64,000 nucleotides of DNA from Cheiracanthium punctorium (taxonomy: Eukaryota > Arthropoda > Arachnida > Araneae > Cheiracanthiidae). The stretch is taken from the NCBI GenBank assembly GCA_038373885.1, contig JAWZYV010012257.1:62001-126000 (forward strand), written 5' to 3'. The notes below the pieces were generated by a model. That model did no database searches, was not told the DNA's origin, and saw nothing but the letters and a program-made list of their open reading frames with translations. The stretch's first letter is position 1. Every line of letters starts with the position of its first letter. The position numbers were made by a program, and so were the translations under genes. Below, one piece after another: positions 22,491 through 35,030 of the stretch.

Positions 22491-23328
22491 ATGCTGCATG
22501 TTAAATAGGTCCAAAAGTTCGAATCTGGAGGCACCAAAAAATCTGTTCTATGTATTGAAAGACTTGGTTTGGACTGAGTTTGAATGGGAACATAGGCTAA
22601 TATTTTTTTAGATTGATATTTCTTTTTTCCTATCGTCACAGTGTTCGATCAGCAACACCATTGTTTTTATAAAAATGAAAGTAATAACACTAAAATTAGA
22701 AATTTAATTTTAATTTTCGCTCCCAATCCCAAAATAAAGCTCGGTCTTTAGTTGCATGCGTCATAGTTTTCAGAAAACGACATCAGATTCACAGACATAA
22801 TTAAATTTGGCATTCAAAGTTGAATTATCCGATTACAATGATAATTTTAAGTAAGTAAGTAGGGCAGGATTGAAATAAATTTCAGCAATTTAAAACCATT
22901 CGTTTTTCACAGTTACAAACCTAAAAAATATTATTAACAGGATAATATTATTTAAACTGAGAAATTAATTTTCATTAAATATTATTGCACATTTATATGC
23001 AGTAGTTATAATTTTACTTCCCCCGTAAAAGGCATTCCTCAGCTGAAATGGGTGCGCCGACCAAATTTCCCACGAAATTTGGTACATTGACTGGGCACGA
23101 GATGCGCTAAAGGACGATTTTTAAAAAGTTTAGTTCGAAACATTTCCACTAGGAATGAATTCAGCTCAAAAAAATGACCCGAAATAGTTAATATATGAAC
23201 ATTACTCCAACAATATTGAATAAATGTTGTTCTTTTTTTTTTTAACTTTTCGAAGGAGTAAAGTCACCATTTTTTCTGAACCGAAAATCAGGACACTTCT
23301 AAACCGCAGAGTCGGGAGGGGTGAAAAT

Positions 23329-23504
23329 CAGGGGCGTAGCCAGAATTTTTTCATGAGTGGGGGGGGGGGGGACGACTACTACAACTCATATATATGTATA
23401 CGTGTGTGTGATAATGTAGTGAAGAATATTCATTTTGTAGGGCAAAAATTTCTCATGGGGGGGGGGGTATGACCCCCTAACCCACCCCCTTGGCTACGCC
23501 CCTG
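23329..23504. mobile_element. hAT-type MITE, second copy, inverted
   Basis: It starts CAGGGGCGTAGCCAGAATTT and ends TTGGCTACGCCCCTG. The internal sequence matches the reverse complement of 22318-22490 (GGGTTAGGGGGTCATA and ATGAGAAATTTTTGCC). The flanking octamers GTGAAAAT and GAAAAATT match only partly, so the target duplication has eroded. Confidence 0.85.
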
Positions 23505-23884
23505 GAAAAATTAATCCCGAACACCCTCCACCTCTCCCCAAGATTTTTTTTTTCTTACATATAATTTGATTTTCTTCTTTTATGAGAAAAATGAGTTGAA
23601 AAAATGTAGCGAATATACAAATAAAATTGGCCTATTATGTAAACTAAGGTTTTAAGTAATTGTATTGTTAATTGTTGGATAAATTTTCAAAATAGTTTGC
23701 TTTCTAACAATAACAATATAGAATCACCATTCATTGATTATAGGTATGCATTAATACATATTATAAAACAATCATTTTCATCAATAAAAGAAAACCGGCG
23801 TTAAATACAAATAACAAAAACTTTGTAAATAACATAATCATTTTCATGTGAATTTATTTCCAATTTATTTTTTACTTTTCATTA

Positions 23885-24003
23885 AGCAGGACTTTGACGG
23901 GACAGGAATGGAAAAGCGGGATATTTTAGGGTTCTGTGGGGACAGCAGGACATAAAGGTAAAAATCAGGATTGTCCCGCCAAAAGCAGGATGCCTGGTCA
24001 CTT
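23885..24003. repeat. Remnant of a CAGGAC/GGGAC-rich dispersed element
   Basis: The stretch carries repeated CAGGAC, GCGGGAT and GGGACA motifs and ends GTCCCGCCAAAAGCAGGATG then CCTGGTCAC. This resembles a one-sided end of a common animal repeat that reads TGGTCACC...CCCGGTTTT...GGGACAGTCC; that comparison is from memory. The other end is not found. Small frames on both strands here are artefacts. Confidence 0.35.
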
Positions 24004-27000
24004 AACGAATTAACCATATCCGTTAAATTTACTGCTTTTTCGTGCAAAGCGCCATCTGGTGGACATTTTTCAATTAAAATCTTTTTCTATGAGCGTATCG
24101 CGTGTATAGTGTATATACAAAATTCGTTTATAATCACCCTTTTATCCGTACAGCACTGTTAAACCTAAATTTGAGGAAGATATAGAGTGTGAATTAAGCA
24201 ATTATTTTTACTGTTGACATTATATAAACATGAACGTGCCTTTAAACTCCCGCATGTGACCTTTTGTTTTACTTTTACTTTTTGATTACATAGACGGGGA
24301 TTCTCTTAAAGGTGTGCGCTTTTATTTGTACATGGATTTATTAATTCTTTCTCAAGTATGATCGTATTGAAATTAAGTGTATTGTTACCATTTAAAAAAA
24401 GTTAGTAATAGAGAAAACTGTTTGGGATATAAGGAAACAGAATAATTGCTGAAAGTCTCTGACAAAAATAAACAAAAGGAAAAGAAATTTCTTACATTTT
24501 TTTTCAATTTAATAGCTTGAAACTGTAATAAAACGCAAATATATTTTATACACATAAACCTTTAGAACTCTTAAGAAATTGAACACACAGTGACAGGCCT
24601 CCTTAAATAAATAAAAAAAAGTGTAATTCCTTTATCTCAAATACAGGATTAATAAGACAGAATTTCTATTTCAGAAATTTTTCATCTTTCAACAATAATT
24701 ATGACAAACCGCCTTCGCATGGCGGTTTTAAAAGTAATCTTCAAACATGTCATTAATCAAAAAGTGCAATAATGTAGTTTAAGAAATCGATATACTTGAA
24801 GAATTTTTATATATATATATATAATGAATACTTCATTTTACAAAAGTCGACGATTATTCTTAAAAAATGGTTCTCATAACGTACTCGCATAAGACCACAC
24901 CTAGAAAAAATGTGCATATCTCTTTTATTATTAAAATGCAATAGGTAGTATAAAGTTCCAATCCAATGTTTGATTACAGCTGGAAGAGATTTCACAATGC
25001 ACGTACTTCGAAGTAATTTCTAAAGATTTTCATTTAAATAAATAATAGAAAACGTGTTCATTTAGGAATTTATTCTTTTTAAAAGAGATTTCCAGTGCAT
25101 TCAAAATAAATTTGTTGATATATCGCCGCTGTTTTATGCTTAACTAAACTACAACAAACCAACGCAACTAAAACAACCTGCGTAGAGTCATGTGCGGTAT
25201 GTGTATAAGTTTTGTTCCAGTAATGGAAGAGATATTTGACAAATTTTCAATAAATAATTTGCGGGTTAAAATACACCTATTAAAATAAAATGATATTCAT
25301 ATTTATAAACTGGTGTTCACGAAATGCATTTTACAAAGAAGTATATTAAATTTTAGCAAACCAACGTAGGATATGTGGCTAACATTTTGACACATTACTA
25401 CTCAATCAGGGGGAAAAAAACATTTCAAACCGCTTGTGTGTGGTATTATACAGAAAAAATGACTTCTTGTGATCTGATCTATCTCGTAGAGTTCCGGAAC
25501 AACTTTGATATTACAGATAGTCGTCTCACTTTATGAAAACAAATTTGTTTTATTTTTCTCATTTGCAGTTGGCGATAAAAATTAGGCAAATTTAGAATGA
25601 TCGTCGACTACTATTTTTGATGGGAATGCAGTATAAAAGTTTTATTTTGAAAATGTCACTTAAAATGAAAATATGAACACGAAATCTCATCTGAAGACCG
25701 TTTGAAAACAGGTAAATATCAAGAAAGTACAGTCTGTTACGTTCCTTCCGTTCCTTAAAAAAATACACGTATGGAATTTTAAATAAAATCATTCATAAAG
25801 ACTTGAAACTTTAAAAGATGCTGAAACTTATAGTTCATCTGATTTTGCTCAGGCATATTACTGAAAGGAAAGCAAACTGTAGAATATTACATAAAAGCAC
25901 TCTGGTTACTGAAAAATAGAAATTTATACTAACACTAAATGAGATATGAGTATACTTAAATGATTGTGGATTAATAATAAGAATTGGTATCATTTACGGG
26001 GATAAAGCTGTCAAAACGGTTCCGATTTTTCTAGAAATACCAGACGACACTCTTTGCTAGCGACCAAACAAAATGCTTATGTACGGCTCCAAGGCCATTT
26101 TAAAAGATCTGTTGCCATACATGTAAAGAAAAGAAAATGCTCTATAGTCATAATATAGCATTAAAAATCCGAGTTAAAGCGCCGTTATGTTAATATTCTA
26201 TTTGTTCAATTTCATATTCTATTTATTTATACATCGTAGACTCTTCTGTATGTTCTCTTTGTGTAATTGTTCAGGACATGACTACTTTGGATTAGGACGA
26301 GTGCCCTGCACCATCTTCTTTTGCTACTCAAGTGCAGAAATATTGGAGAGCCCGTGGTCTCCAATGACTGGCATTTGATAAATAAATAAATAATTGTTTC
26401 ATATTGATGAATTTTTATTTTCCTACTATAGGAAATAGAAATTACTTCTTTGTTTGATTGATGAATTTAAAAACTGAAGTTATAACAAAGATTCTGTTTC
26501 TACGGTATTTGTAATGTTAAAACCAGAGTATAAAATGAATTTTTTTTAAGTATACAAAGATGAAATATTTTGAGTGTAATTTTCATTCATAGAAATGAAA
26601 AGAATCCGAAATGTTTTATCTGTTGAATAAATTTTTAATTTTTCAGTTTTCTTCCGGAAGTAAATTGTAATATATAACCTGGAATGTCGTCACTGAACTT
26701 GAATTCGCAAGGAAGTGATTATAAAATAAAATTTACAGTAACCACGAAGAAAACACGCCAGCAGGAAATTTTCCTCTATCATTAGTGAATGCTCTTTTTA
26801 TTTTAAAATGTACATTATTGGCTTATAACTGTAAATAAGTATCCCTTATCGGAAGGAATATGACTATCCTAGCTGGCATAAATTTTATTTGATATGACCA
26901 TTTCAATGCCAAGTAAATAGTGCAAATTGCAAGATCTGGTAATCATACTGTTTCTAATGGTGCTTTGTCAGTCATCAAAGGTGGATCAGTCATCATGGAT

Positions 27001-29512
27001 GGTCAAAACGATCTTCAGATTATTTTAACTCTTAGACTATAGATATAATTTCTATAAGTATTATAAGAAATAGTTTTTATCTGAATAAGAGAATCACAGT
27101 TATTAAATAAGAAATGTCATACATTACATGCAATTATCTAACTGTTCTATTTGTGTAACGCTTATCATAAATCGAGTTTTTAAGTATTTAGAATTATCTC
27201 AATGTTTTATTTTTAAAACATGATACATCCAAAAACTTTCAAAAATTCACTAAAAGCTGCCGTCTGTCGAATAAACTTTTAAAGGGAGAGTTCAAAAAGT
27301 TATCTGTCACCATTCACTAAAACATTAGGCCTTACTCTGAGTGATATAATGAATTTCAATCACAAACATAATAAAGAATGAAGTGAATTCATGTCAAATA
27401 TTCCTTAACAAACAAAAGCTATTATTTTCAAGAGAGCAATCCAAATATTTAAGGAAAATTTCAGAAAAATTATTCAAAAATTGAGGAGTCACTGTATCTT
27501 TCATTTCAATATTTCAACATAAATTTATCTTTAAATGTTTTCTTGAAATATGCAGTAAATGGTAATTCATGAAAATATGTCTGTTTTATTCTCCTACATT
27601 TGCAGTTTAAGACATAGAAAATCAATTCTGTCCTTTCAATGAATTTTTATTTATTTTTTATTCTTTTTAAAGTTCTGTTGTTTTTTCATTTAGGTTTGAA
27701 GAGTGCATACACACCGATTACTGCGCTTTGTAAAATAAACTCTTTTTGATTAAAAATATTAACAGAGGTAACATTGCCAGACGTTTGATTTATGCAGCTT
27801 TAACTAATGTTTTAAATTCCATAAGTTTTTATAATAATGAAACTGGTAAAATAAAGACCAACCTTTTTTAACAAGCTTCATCAACGTGATTATTTATAGT
27901 TTACATAATCCATAAACTTCTATGAAAGAAATTTCATGTTTGAAGTCGAAATTATTTTCCTTTTAATACTCTTTTAAAAGGGTATTTTATAAATAGAGAA
28001 ATGCTAAGAACGAACTGGCATTCTCATAAATTCGATTTCGAAACATCGAGACGGAGTAAGAAGAACAAGCTAAGGAAGTGAAGAAAGATAAAATACCAAA
28101 ATAAAATCTAGAATAAAAGATCATTGAATACGGAACGTCACCAAACAGAAGAATATCAAAAGAAATGAATCAATAATTCGATACAAGAAAAGCATTTTAG
28201 AGGGAGTATTTTTTCTTTATTTTTTTACTCCTGGAAATGATGAAGACATTTAGGAGAGTCATTAAATTGATGCAGCTTGATACTACACAAAACGGAAGAA
28301 TAGAGACATGAACAAGAGTCTATAATGAATTGTCAGAAGAAAATGTGAAGCCGCTCCGCATTCCAAGAACTGCAAAGAAAGAAGACGTTAAGAAAAGAAA
28401 AGAAGAAATACTTCTTTTTTTTAAATTCAACCAAATAAGCATTTTTCTGTTCAATGTATACTCTCTATCGCTAGATTGCAGTATGAAATCGGAAACTTAA
28501 CCGAATTCGATGAAATTGTTATTATATAACAAGCAAACAAAGTTTGGAAACTAAGTATGTATAGAATGACTTTCAGAAACTAAGTTCTAGAAGAACAACA
28601 TGTTTTGCTATGTATTTAGCAAACAACTCTACCAAAAACAAGTTTTGACAAAAATTGGAATTATAAGCAACTGAAATAAAATTTTATGTAAAAGCGTAAA
28701 CATAAAGACATTTTCTGAATGTTGAGACAGGAATTTACATTCAAAGAATGTTCGCGAGCAACTTGGGTAATAATTAAATAAGTTTAAGTCAGAGGAACAG
28801 TGAAATTCGGATATCTAATTGAATTAATATAAAGGTTTGACTTGTATGCTAAGTCAAGTTCAGGTAATGTTTTAAATAGCAATGCTGTAAATATAATTAA
28901 TAGAGTAAATTATTTCACTGCTTATTGCATTCTGATTAGTTGAAGAGAAAGTAAAATCATTTGTACTTTATGTAAACGATGTATGAATACCGTATATTTT
29001 GCGGCGAACCTAAAATAATACTTATTTCTATTAGTGAAAATTGCCCTAAATATGTTTCATCTTGTACACTTGAAAGTATCTTCAAACAATGCTGAATAAT
29101 TAATTATCGTGAATTTCAATAATTTTCAGCAATCTTAATTCTTTACTTCAGCCAGTAATTGTTTTATTTCGCCTATATTTTGTAATGAGTTTATTAACAT
29201 GTATTTCTCTTTCAAAGACTTTTAAGGATAGTCAACTTGATCCTATTCTTGTGAGTCCAGGCAATTTTAACAATAAGAAAAGTAATATTTTTTTCAAACC
29301 AACTATAATAGGAGAAAACAAAGTTTTAAAGACTAGTTTTTGGTACACTCGTACTTTAGTCAATAAAAAATGAAAGGGCATTTCAATGGACCCTTAAAGT
29401 CAGTGAACACATCTTTACTTCACAGCGTTACTCAAAAGATTAATTCGAAATAGTAATCTATTCAACCGTCACAGGTCAGTGTGAATTTTAAATTTTTTTA
29501 AATATACCGCAA
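24004..29512. other. AT-rich non-coding DNA, 5.5 kb
   Basis: No gene is identified. It contains an 8-bp-arm hairpin (AAACCGCC/GGCGGTTT, 24706-24728), a short (TA)n at about 24810-24823 and a candidate retroposon tail at 26262-26392. The remaining short frames (24807, 25592, 29185) look random. Confidence 0.55.
26262..26392 (+). mobile_element. Possible LINE/SINE 3' end with (ATAA)n tail
   Basis: A GC-richer block (GGACGAGTGCCCTGCACCAT ... GAGAGCCCGTGGTCTCCAAT) is followed by ATAAATAAATAAATAA, the kind of tail many non-LTR retrotransposons and their SINEs carry. No reverse transcriptase motif is visible upstream and I found no target duplication. A 63-codon frame crosses the block. Confidence 0.3.
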
Positions 29513-29965
29513 GTTACAGGTTGAATCTAAACTCTTAGGCAAAACTTTAAGGTGTGATAGGGCACATAATAAAGAATCAGAATCACATAGCAATGTGGGG
29601 TCAAAAACGCAGTTTTCACTTAGTGACCGGTAATAATCACTTTGTGAAAAGTATTGAAGTGATCGTCTCATTTCTTAACCAAGTTTCATAAACAATAGGC
29701 TCGTCTCCAAAAATTTCATCCGTGAAATAAAATGAAATTTTTAAACTATGAATTTTAGTCTTCTGTTTTCGGAGAAAAACGCATTAGTTTCTGACGAACA
29801 ATGGTAGGAAAGTGCACTGTTGTTTCAGCACTTTTCCAAAGTGATTATTAAGAGCTACATGAAGACGATGTTTTAGACCCCACATTGCTATGTGATTCTG
29901 ATTCCTTCTTATGTGCCCAATCACCTCTTAAAGTTTTGTCCAAGAGTTTAGATTCACCCTCTATA
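29513..29965. mobile_element. Long-TIR MITE, family TACAGKGTGT, copy B
   Basis: The left arm (TACAGGTTGAATCTAAACTC, TTAGGCAAAACTTTAAGG, AATCACATAGCAATGTGGGG) pairs for about 125 bp with the reverse complement of the right arm (TATAGAGGGTGAATCTAAAC, GGACAAAACTTTAAGAGG, AATCACATAGCAATGTGGGG). This is the best preserved of the three copies. The right arm overlaps the artefactual minus-strand frame 29848-30063 (ESHSNVGSKT). Confidence 0.8.
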
Positions 29966-32900
29966 TCTCTGTTCAGCCAAGCGCGTACTTCCTGTGTATT
30001 CTTCCACTTTAACCAGAAAATCGAGCAAGAATAAACAGTTGAGGTATTGGAGAGCTTTTTCATAAAAAAAAACCTAATTATGGGGTAGGTGCGTCACCAG
30101 TTATAAAATAAATACTAAGAACAAGTTAGTCCGAGTTGAATTGTTTTTACAAAGCGATCTTCATTTCCGTTTAGGAATAAATCAATGCACGGACGGGATG
30201 AGTAAGAACGTTTCCAAAACATCCTAATTACATTTCTGAGAAAATTAAAAGATAAAACTGGAGGTATGTTTTTAGGGAAGAAATGATTATACGCTTGAAA
30301 GAGAGCGGTTCAACGGCCACCCTTTTTGTCGGCATTTAAATAAGCAAGCTTTTCTTTTGTATGTTTATTAATCCGGGAACAAACCTGTTATAAACTGTAA
30401 TATGGTAGAGAGAGTATTTAATGTTTTGATTAATTTTAATATTTTAATGGTAAGTTTGTCAATCTTTCCGGTTTAAATAAATGCAGGGGTAAAAATTATA
30501 ATATTTAGTCACAGATCCTTTGGACTAGTGACTCAAGTGAGTTCTCTGGTCCGTATACATGATTTTTAAAAAATTGCGCGACAAAAGAAATTACATGAGC
30601 AATATAAAATTCTATTAAGAAACGAATAAAAAACATGAATACCCATTATAAATATATTAAATTGGTCAAATTATTGGTAAAATTGGATGGCATGTATTGT
30701 GGGAATATATGAGAAAAGTTTGCAAGAGAAAAAATGTGAATAAAACGATACTGGTTCGACGGACCAACAAATACTGTATTTTACTCGTCCGTTATACATT
30801 TTTTTAATCTCGGACCACCAAACCAAAAACAATTTCGAGACCTGAAATGTATGTCATGATTAAACGCATCCAAGTCATTTGGTCTCCTAGGGAGTATTGA
30901 CCTATCCTCTCTGTCCTTCAAAAAGTGTGTACCCGAGCTATATCTCGAACTTTAAATGTCTCAGGAAAAGCACTGTCAGAATTATGCTTATTGCTCAATA
31001 TTTTTATCTGTATTATTAAATTAAGACTTTTGTTTGAGCATGTCTTGCAATTCAAAGAATTTTCAATTCATATCCGTTTCAGGCGCTATAGAGGCCAAGT
31101 TGAATTTCAGAAAAACAGTTCTGTCTGTGATGCTTTTTCTGATCGCGCATCACTCCAAAACGGCTTGCGCGAGTTGAATGAAATTTGGTAACGTGAGCGG
31201 CCGATTTGGTAGCGATTAAATTTTTAAAAAATAAGTGTCGACTTTTTTCGAGGTTTTGAAATTTTGCGAAAACTGTTGTTTTTTTTTTTTTTTTTTTTTT
31301 TTCATGTATCTCGTAAAAATGGTTCAAGCAACTGTAATGAAATTTGGTAGCGTAAGTGGTTACCTAAACAATACTACGCATTGAATTTTCATTCAATTTT
31401 GAGCAGATTTTACATTTTGTGAAAATTATGCATGTCGCCCGCACCTAATAGCTTCCAAATCTTGAAATTTTGACAATGTATTGCAAACTTGGTTGAAAAA
31501 CGAAATTTTGGTCATTTTTTATAAAGCTGGTTACTGTTCATGACAATTGTACAATCCATGAAACGTGACATCACGAAACAATTTACATGTATCAAAACAC
31601 AATTTTTGAAATTCGTTTACCACAGGAAATTCTCCCATGGAGGGAATTCCCCCTGTTGGTGTCGTGGGCATTCCGACGGTGGGAGTTTCGCCGCTCAGGA
31701 AAATCGTGGGATTTCTGACTGGGGGGAAGAAGTGATGACCGGACCCACTGTTGTTTTTGTTTTTTCGAGTCTCGCAAAGGGCCAGCGGTAGCATATTTTC
31801 GAGGGGGCCCCCTACAGCGATGGCCGGACCCACTGATGTTGTTTTTAGTTTCGCAAAGGGCCAGCGGTAGCAAACATGTCATTCACTATTATTTGTCAAG
31901 TAATGAAAATTTGCGTTTCTACATGACATCTTGAATAAATATGAACTGAAGGGGAAAATAGAAATAATCATTGGTGTTTCAAATCTTGAGCTCTGTTTTA
32001 GTATGTAGGTGAGCTTCCCCCTCCCCCAAAAGAAAAAGATAAAGAAAAGAAAGGAAAACGAAAATTTCCCACACTTGTGTGCAAAACTGAAAGATGATTT
32101 TATTCATTTATTTTTTTTAATTCAGCAGCAGTGTATAAAATTCATGAAAACCGCACTATAACATCCTGAACATGTAAAAATATAAAGAAATCAGACAAAA
32201 TCTTACCAAAAAGAGAGATTTCTAATTGCTAAATTTTTGTCCTTCGTACTTAACTTTTCCACACTAGTGCATAATAGAGAATATTTAAAATGTAAAAGTA
32301 TGCATTTATATTGGCTGTACGTCAATTAGAACCAAAGATGTCTCTTAGGCTCAGATTTCTTTACGGATACTGTATAATTCATTTAGGACTTGATGCATAA
32401 GACTTGTATATAAAAAAAAACCGTTGTCAAATTAAAACGTGCAACAGTTTCTCTCCCTTCAACGGTATCGTATTTTATTTCTGCCTCATTATGCTGTCAA
32501 ATTAACCCAAAACTAATTTTCCATCATTATTTACGGAGATTCGGAATATTTTCATAGAGTGATTACAATATATTATCTCCAAACTTCAGATTTTCAAAAA
32601 AAAAACATTTTTAAGTGATTATTGTCTGTTGCACAAAGAAATTGGTAATAAATTGCTGTGAGATTCTTATTCCTCTTGTAGCACCCGAACCCCGAAGTTT
32701 TAATGCTAATTTGTGAATTCTACAGAGCATAATTATAAATAGAACAAATCTCAACTCTATAAATACGTAATTTAGTCTCTTAAAAGCAGTCCTAGAACTC
32801 AAAGTTGATACCCTTTTATTATAGTCGTAGCTGAAGCTTTAACGCCGCGTACGTAATTACTTTCACGTAATATCAGGTAAGCCAGACCATTATTTTTTTA

Positions 32901-34988
32901 TTTCCTATAAAACCTGCCTCGAAGGAATCCTCTCAGTTTCAAATATATTTTAACTTTATAACTTCCTTTATTTTTCGAATGCTTTTATGCAGTTTTTAAA
33001 TGTAAATTGATGCACATGAACTCAGGAAGTTGTTCCGACTTTTAAAACAATAATGCTCTTAGCATAAATATTTGCACTTCTGTTAATTGTTAAAAATAAC
33101 ACGAACTCTGTGAAAAATATAATTAGTTAAGCGAGAGAGCAATAACACTCCTTTAGCAATATAAATATTTAGTAACTGGACTGAAATATTGCTTTAAAAT
33201 GCATGAGAAATTTGAATTTTAAGTTAATTGTTTCTTAAGCAGTTTTAAAAGCATTGATTTTCATTAACCTTTTATTTAGCATTAGACGCACCTGTTATTC
33301 ATCTCAGACTAATTTATCTCTTCATCATAAGAACATCTAGTAGTGCCCTCGGAGATATCTGATTACCAATCAAAAGTTAATGAAAAGCGAATATGATATA
33401 GCTTAAGAAATTCCTTGATGAAAATCTCTCTGGCGAATGTTATTTCTTCTTTACATTAATTAAAATTAAACTTCTAATGTTTGTAAACTTTTTTTATTCA
33501 GTTTGTGTGAAGTAATGATGTAATTTTTCCCTTTGTTACTCCCCTCACGAGAATAATGGGACTTGCTAATGGGCGTGAATACGCCAATTAGGTTACAAAT
33601 GGGTAAAAGAGAAGTTAGGCATTGTTCTATTACGCTGGGACACTCCCAGTGTTTAGGTAAGGCTTGGTCGACACCCTAAGAATGGATTAAGAAAGCTCAT
33701 GCGAGAGATCAGTCAAAAATATTTTGTACGCTAACCGAGCTATGTTGACCTTTAGCAGATATACATAACCAGCAAGTATCGGATTAAAAGACCTTGATTA
33801 GAATGCAGCAACAGTACAGGAAAAAAAAATTTTAAAGACGAATAGAAATGGATTGAACTAGCACGAAGTCGTGTTGGTAGGAAACCTACTGAAGAACAAT
33901 TACAAGTTTAAACACCATATCGGAAGTGCATGCATTGTTATGTTCATCCTGTGTATGTAAAATTAATAGTCTACTCACCACAACTCGTGCATACCCTAGA
34001 TTAATTTATTATAAGACTTGATTTGAAAATTAGTCATTCAAAGGAGAGGGTATGTCGAATTTTATACCTAAAGAGATTGCATTATTCTGTGTGAAGTGTT
34101 GGAGAGAGAAGCTCATTACATGAGACACCAGTATAGAAATTCTCTTTTACTGTAATACTTTTCTAAAGTGTGAGAGCTAAATCTTTTCGTACTGATATGT
34201 TTCATATAAATATTGATTATTAATTTATATTGACAAAATTAAATCTGCGCAATAAAAACAATAAAATCAATGTCAATAACAGTGTTTAAACACCTGAAAA
34301 CTCTGAGTTGATTGTTTATGCTATTTCCAGTCGTGGCAGTTGATTTACATGCATTTCCTGTAAACTTGTTATGACTAGTAATTCTGTTTATGTTCTATGT
34401 CAATGATCTGGCAAATATGTAAACTCTCCCATTCGTATCAGTAATTTTGATTGTCATCTAGATGCTGAAATGTGAAAGTGGCAAACGGTGTTGACCTTAG
34501 TTCAGCCCAATGGGATTGGCAAGTTCAGGTCATTTTATGAAACAACTTTACAAAGTGTTTTAGGCTGTTTGATCAGTGAGACATTTTTTTAATTATTAAC
34601 TTGAAATAAAAAAATAGAAAACAATAACTATTTAGAATGAGCTTGTATACAAAAAATCCAGCTTCAAAAAGAAGTCTAACCTTTGCAGAGGCATCTGAAA
34701 AAAAAAAGAAAAAAACTTAACATAATGTTTAACAAGAACTTGAAATTTTGAAAATGAACTTTTTGTTGATTTATTGCTTTTTTGACATTTGAAATCTCTC
34801 ATTGAGAGGTTGTGTACAGACTGGATATAATTTTTTTCTTTTTAATCATGTGGTTGATTTTATAGACATTTACTTATTTTATTTTGGTTCTTGTTCATTT
34901 ATTTATTTAATTTCTTAGCTGTCATTATAGCCCCGAAGCAATATCTTTTAAAAAATATGAGAATAGAATCACGCATCATGTATAAGTC
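29966..34988. other. AT-rich non-coding DNA with local GC-rich patches
   Basis: No gene is identified. A frame at 30925-31191 (plus, 88 codons) and its opposite at 31079-31327 have no motif; the second runs through the poly-T tract at about 31270-31302. Near 31185-31225 and 31325-31370 the phrase GAATGAAATTTGGTAACGTG / TAATGAAATTTGGTAGCGTA recurs, so this is probably an old tandem repeat. A GC-richer patch at 33530-33800 is not explained by any repeat I can see. Confidence 0.5.
31731..31874. repeat. Two-copy tandem repeat, ~85-bp period, GC-rich
   Basis: GATGACCGGACCCACTGTTG ... CGCAAAGGGCCAGCGGTAGC (31731-31792) recurs as GATGGCCGGACCCACTGATG ... CGCAAAGGGCCAGCGGTAGC (31817-31870). GAGGGGGCCCCCT lies between the copies. 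Overlapping frames on both strands (31531-31882) result from this GC-rich patch. Confidence 0.8.
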
Positions 34989-35030
34989 AGTGGCGGCTCG
35001 TGCGTTATTTAAATGGAAGTTCACAAAATA
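34989..35030 (+). mobile_element. Solitary hAT-like terminus
   Basis: CAGTGGCGGCTCGTGCGTTA resembles a widespread hAT-type terminus (CAGTGGCGGCTCGTG, from memory). No matching inverted end (CACGAGCCGCCACTG) is found within several kb, so it is a fragment at best. A GC-richer segment at 35330-35420 might be its decayed interior. Confidence 0.3.

Noticed and set aside
22508..22532. tRNA-like 3' end (AAAAGTTCGAATCTGGAGGCACCA)
   Set aside because: No matching acceptor, D or anticodon arms upstream; a MITE occupies the expected position.
22427..23472. Frames encoding GVARNFSWRGGG and GRSQNFFMSGGGG
   Set aside because: Translations of the hAT-type MITE and its poly-G tracts.
31079..31327. Lys-rich 82-codon minus-strand frame
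   Set aside because: Runs through a ~30-base poly-T tract and lacks any conserved motif.
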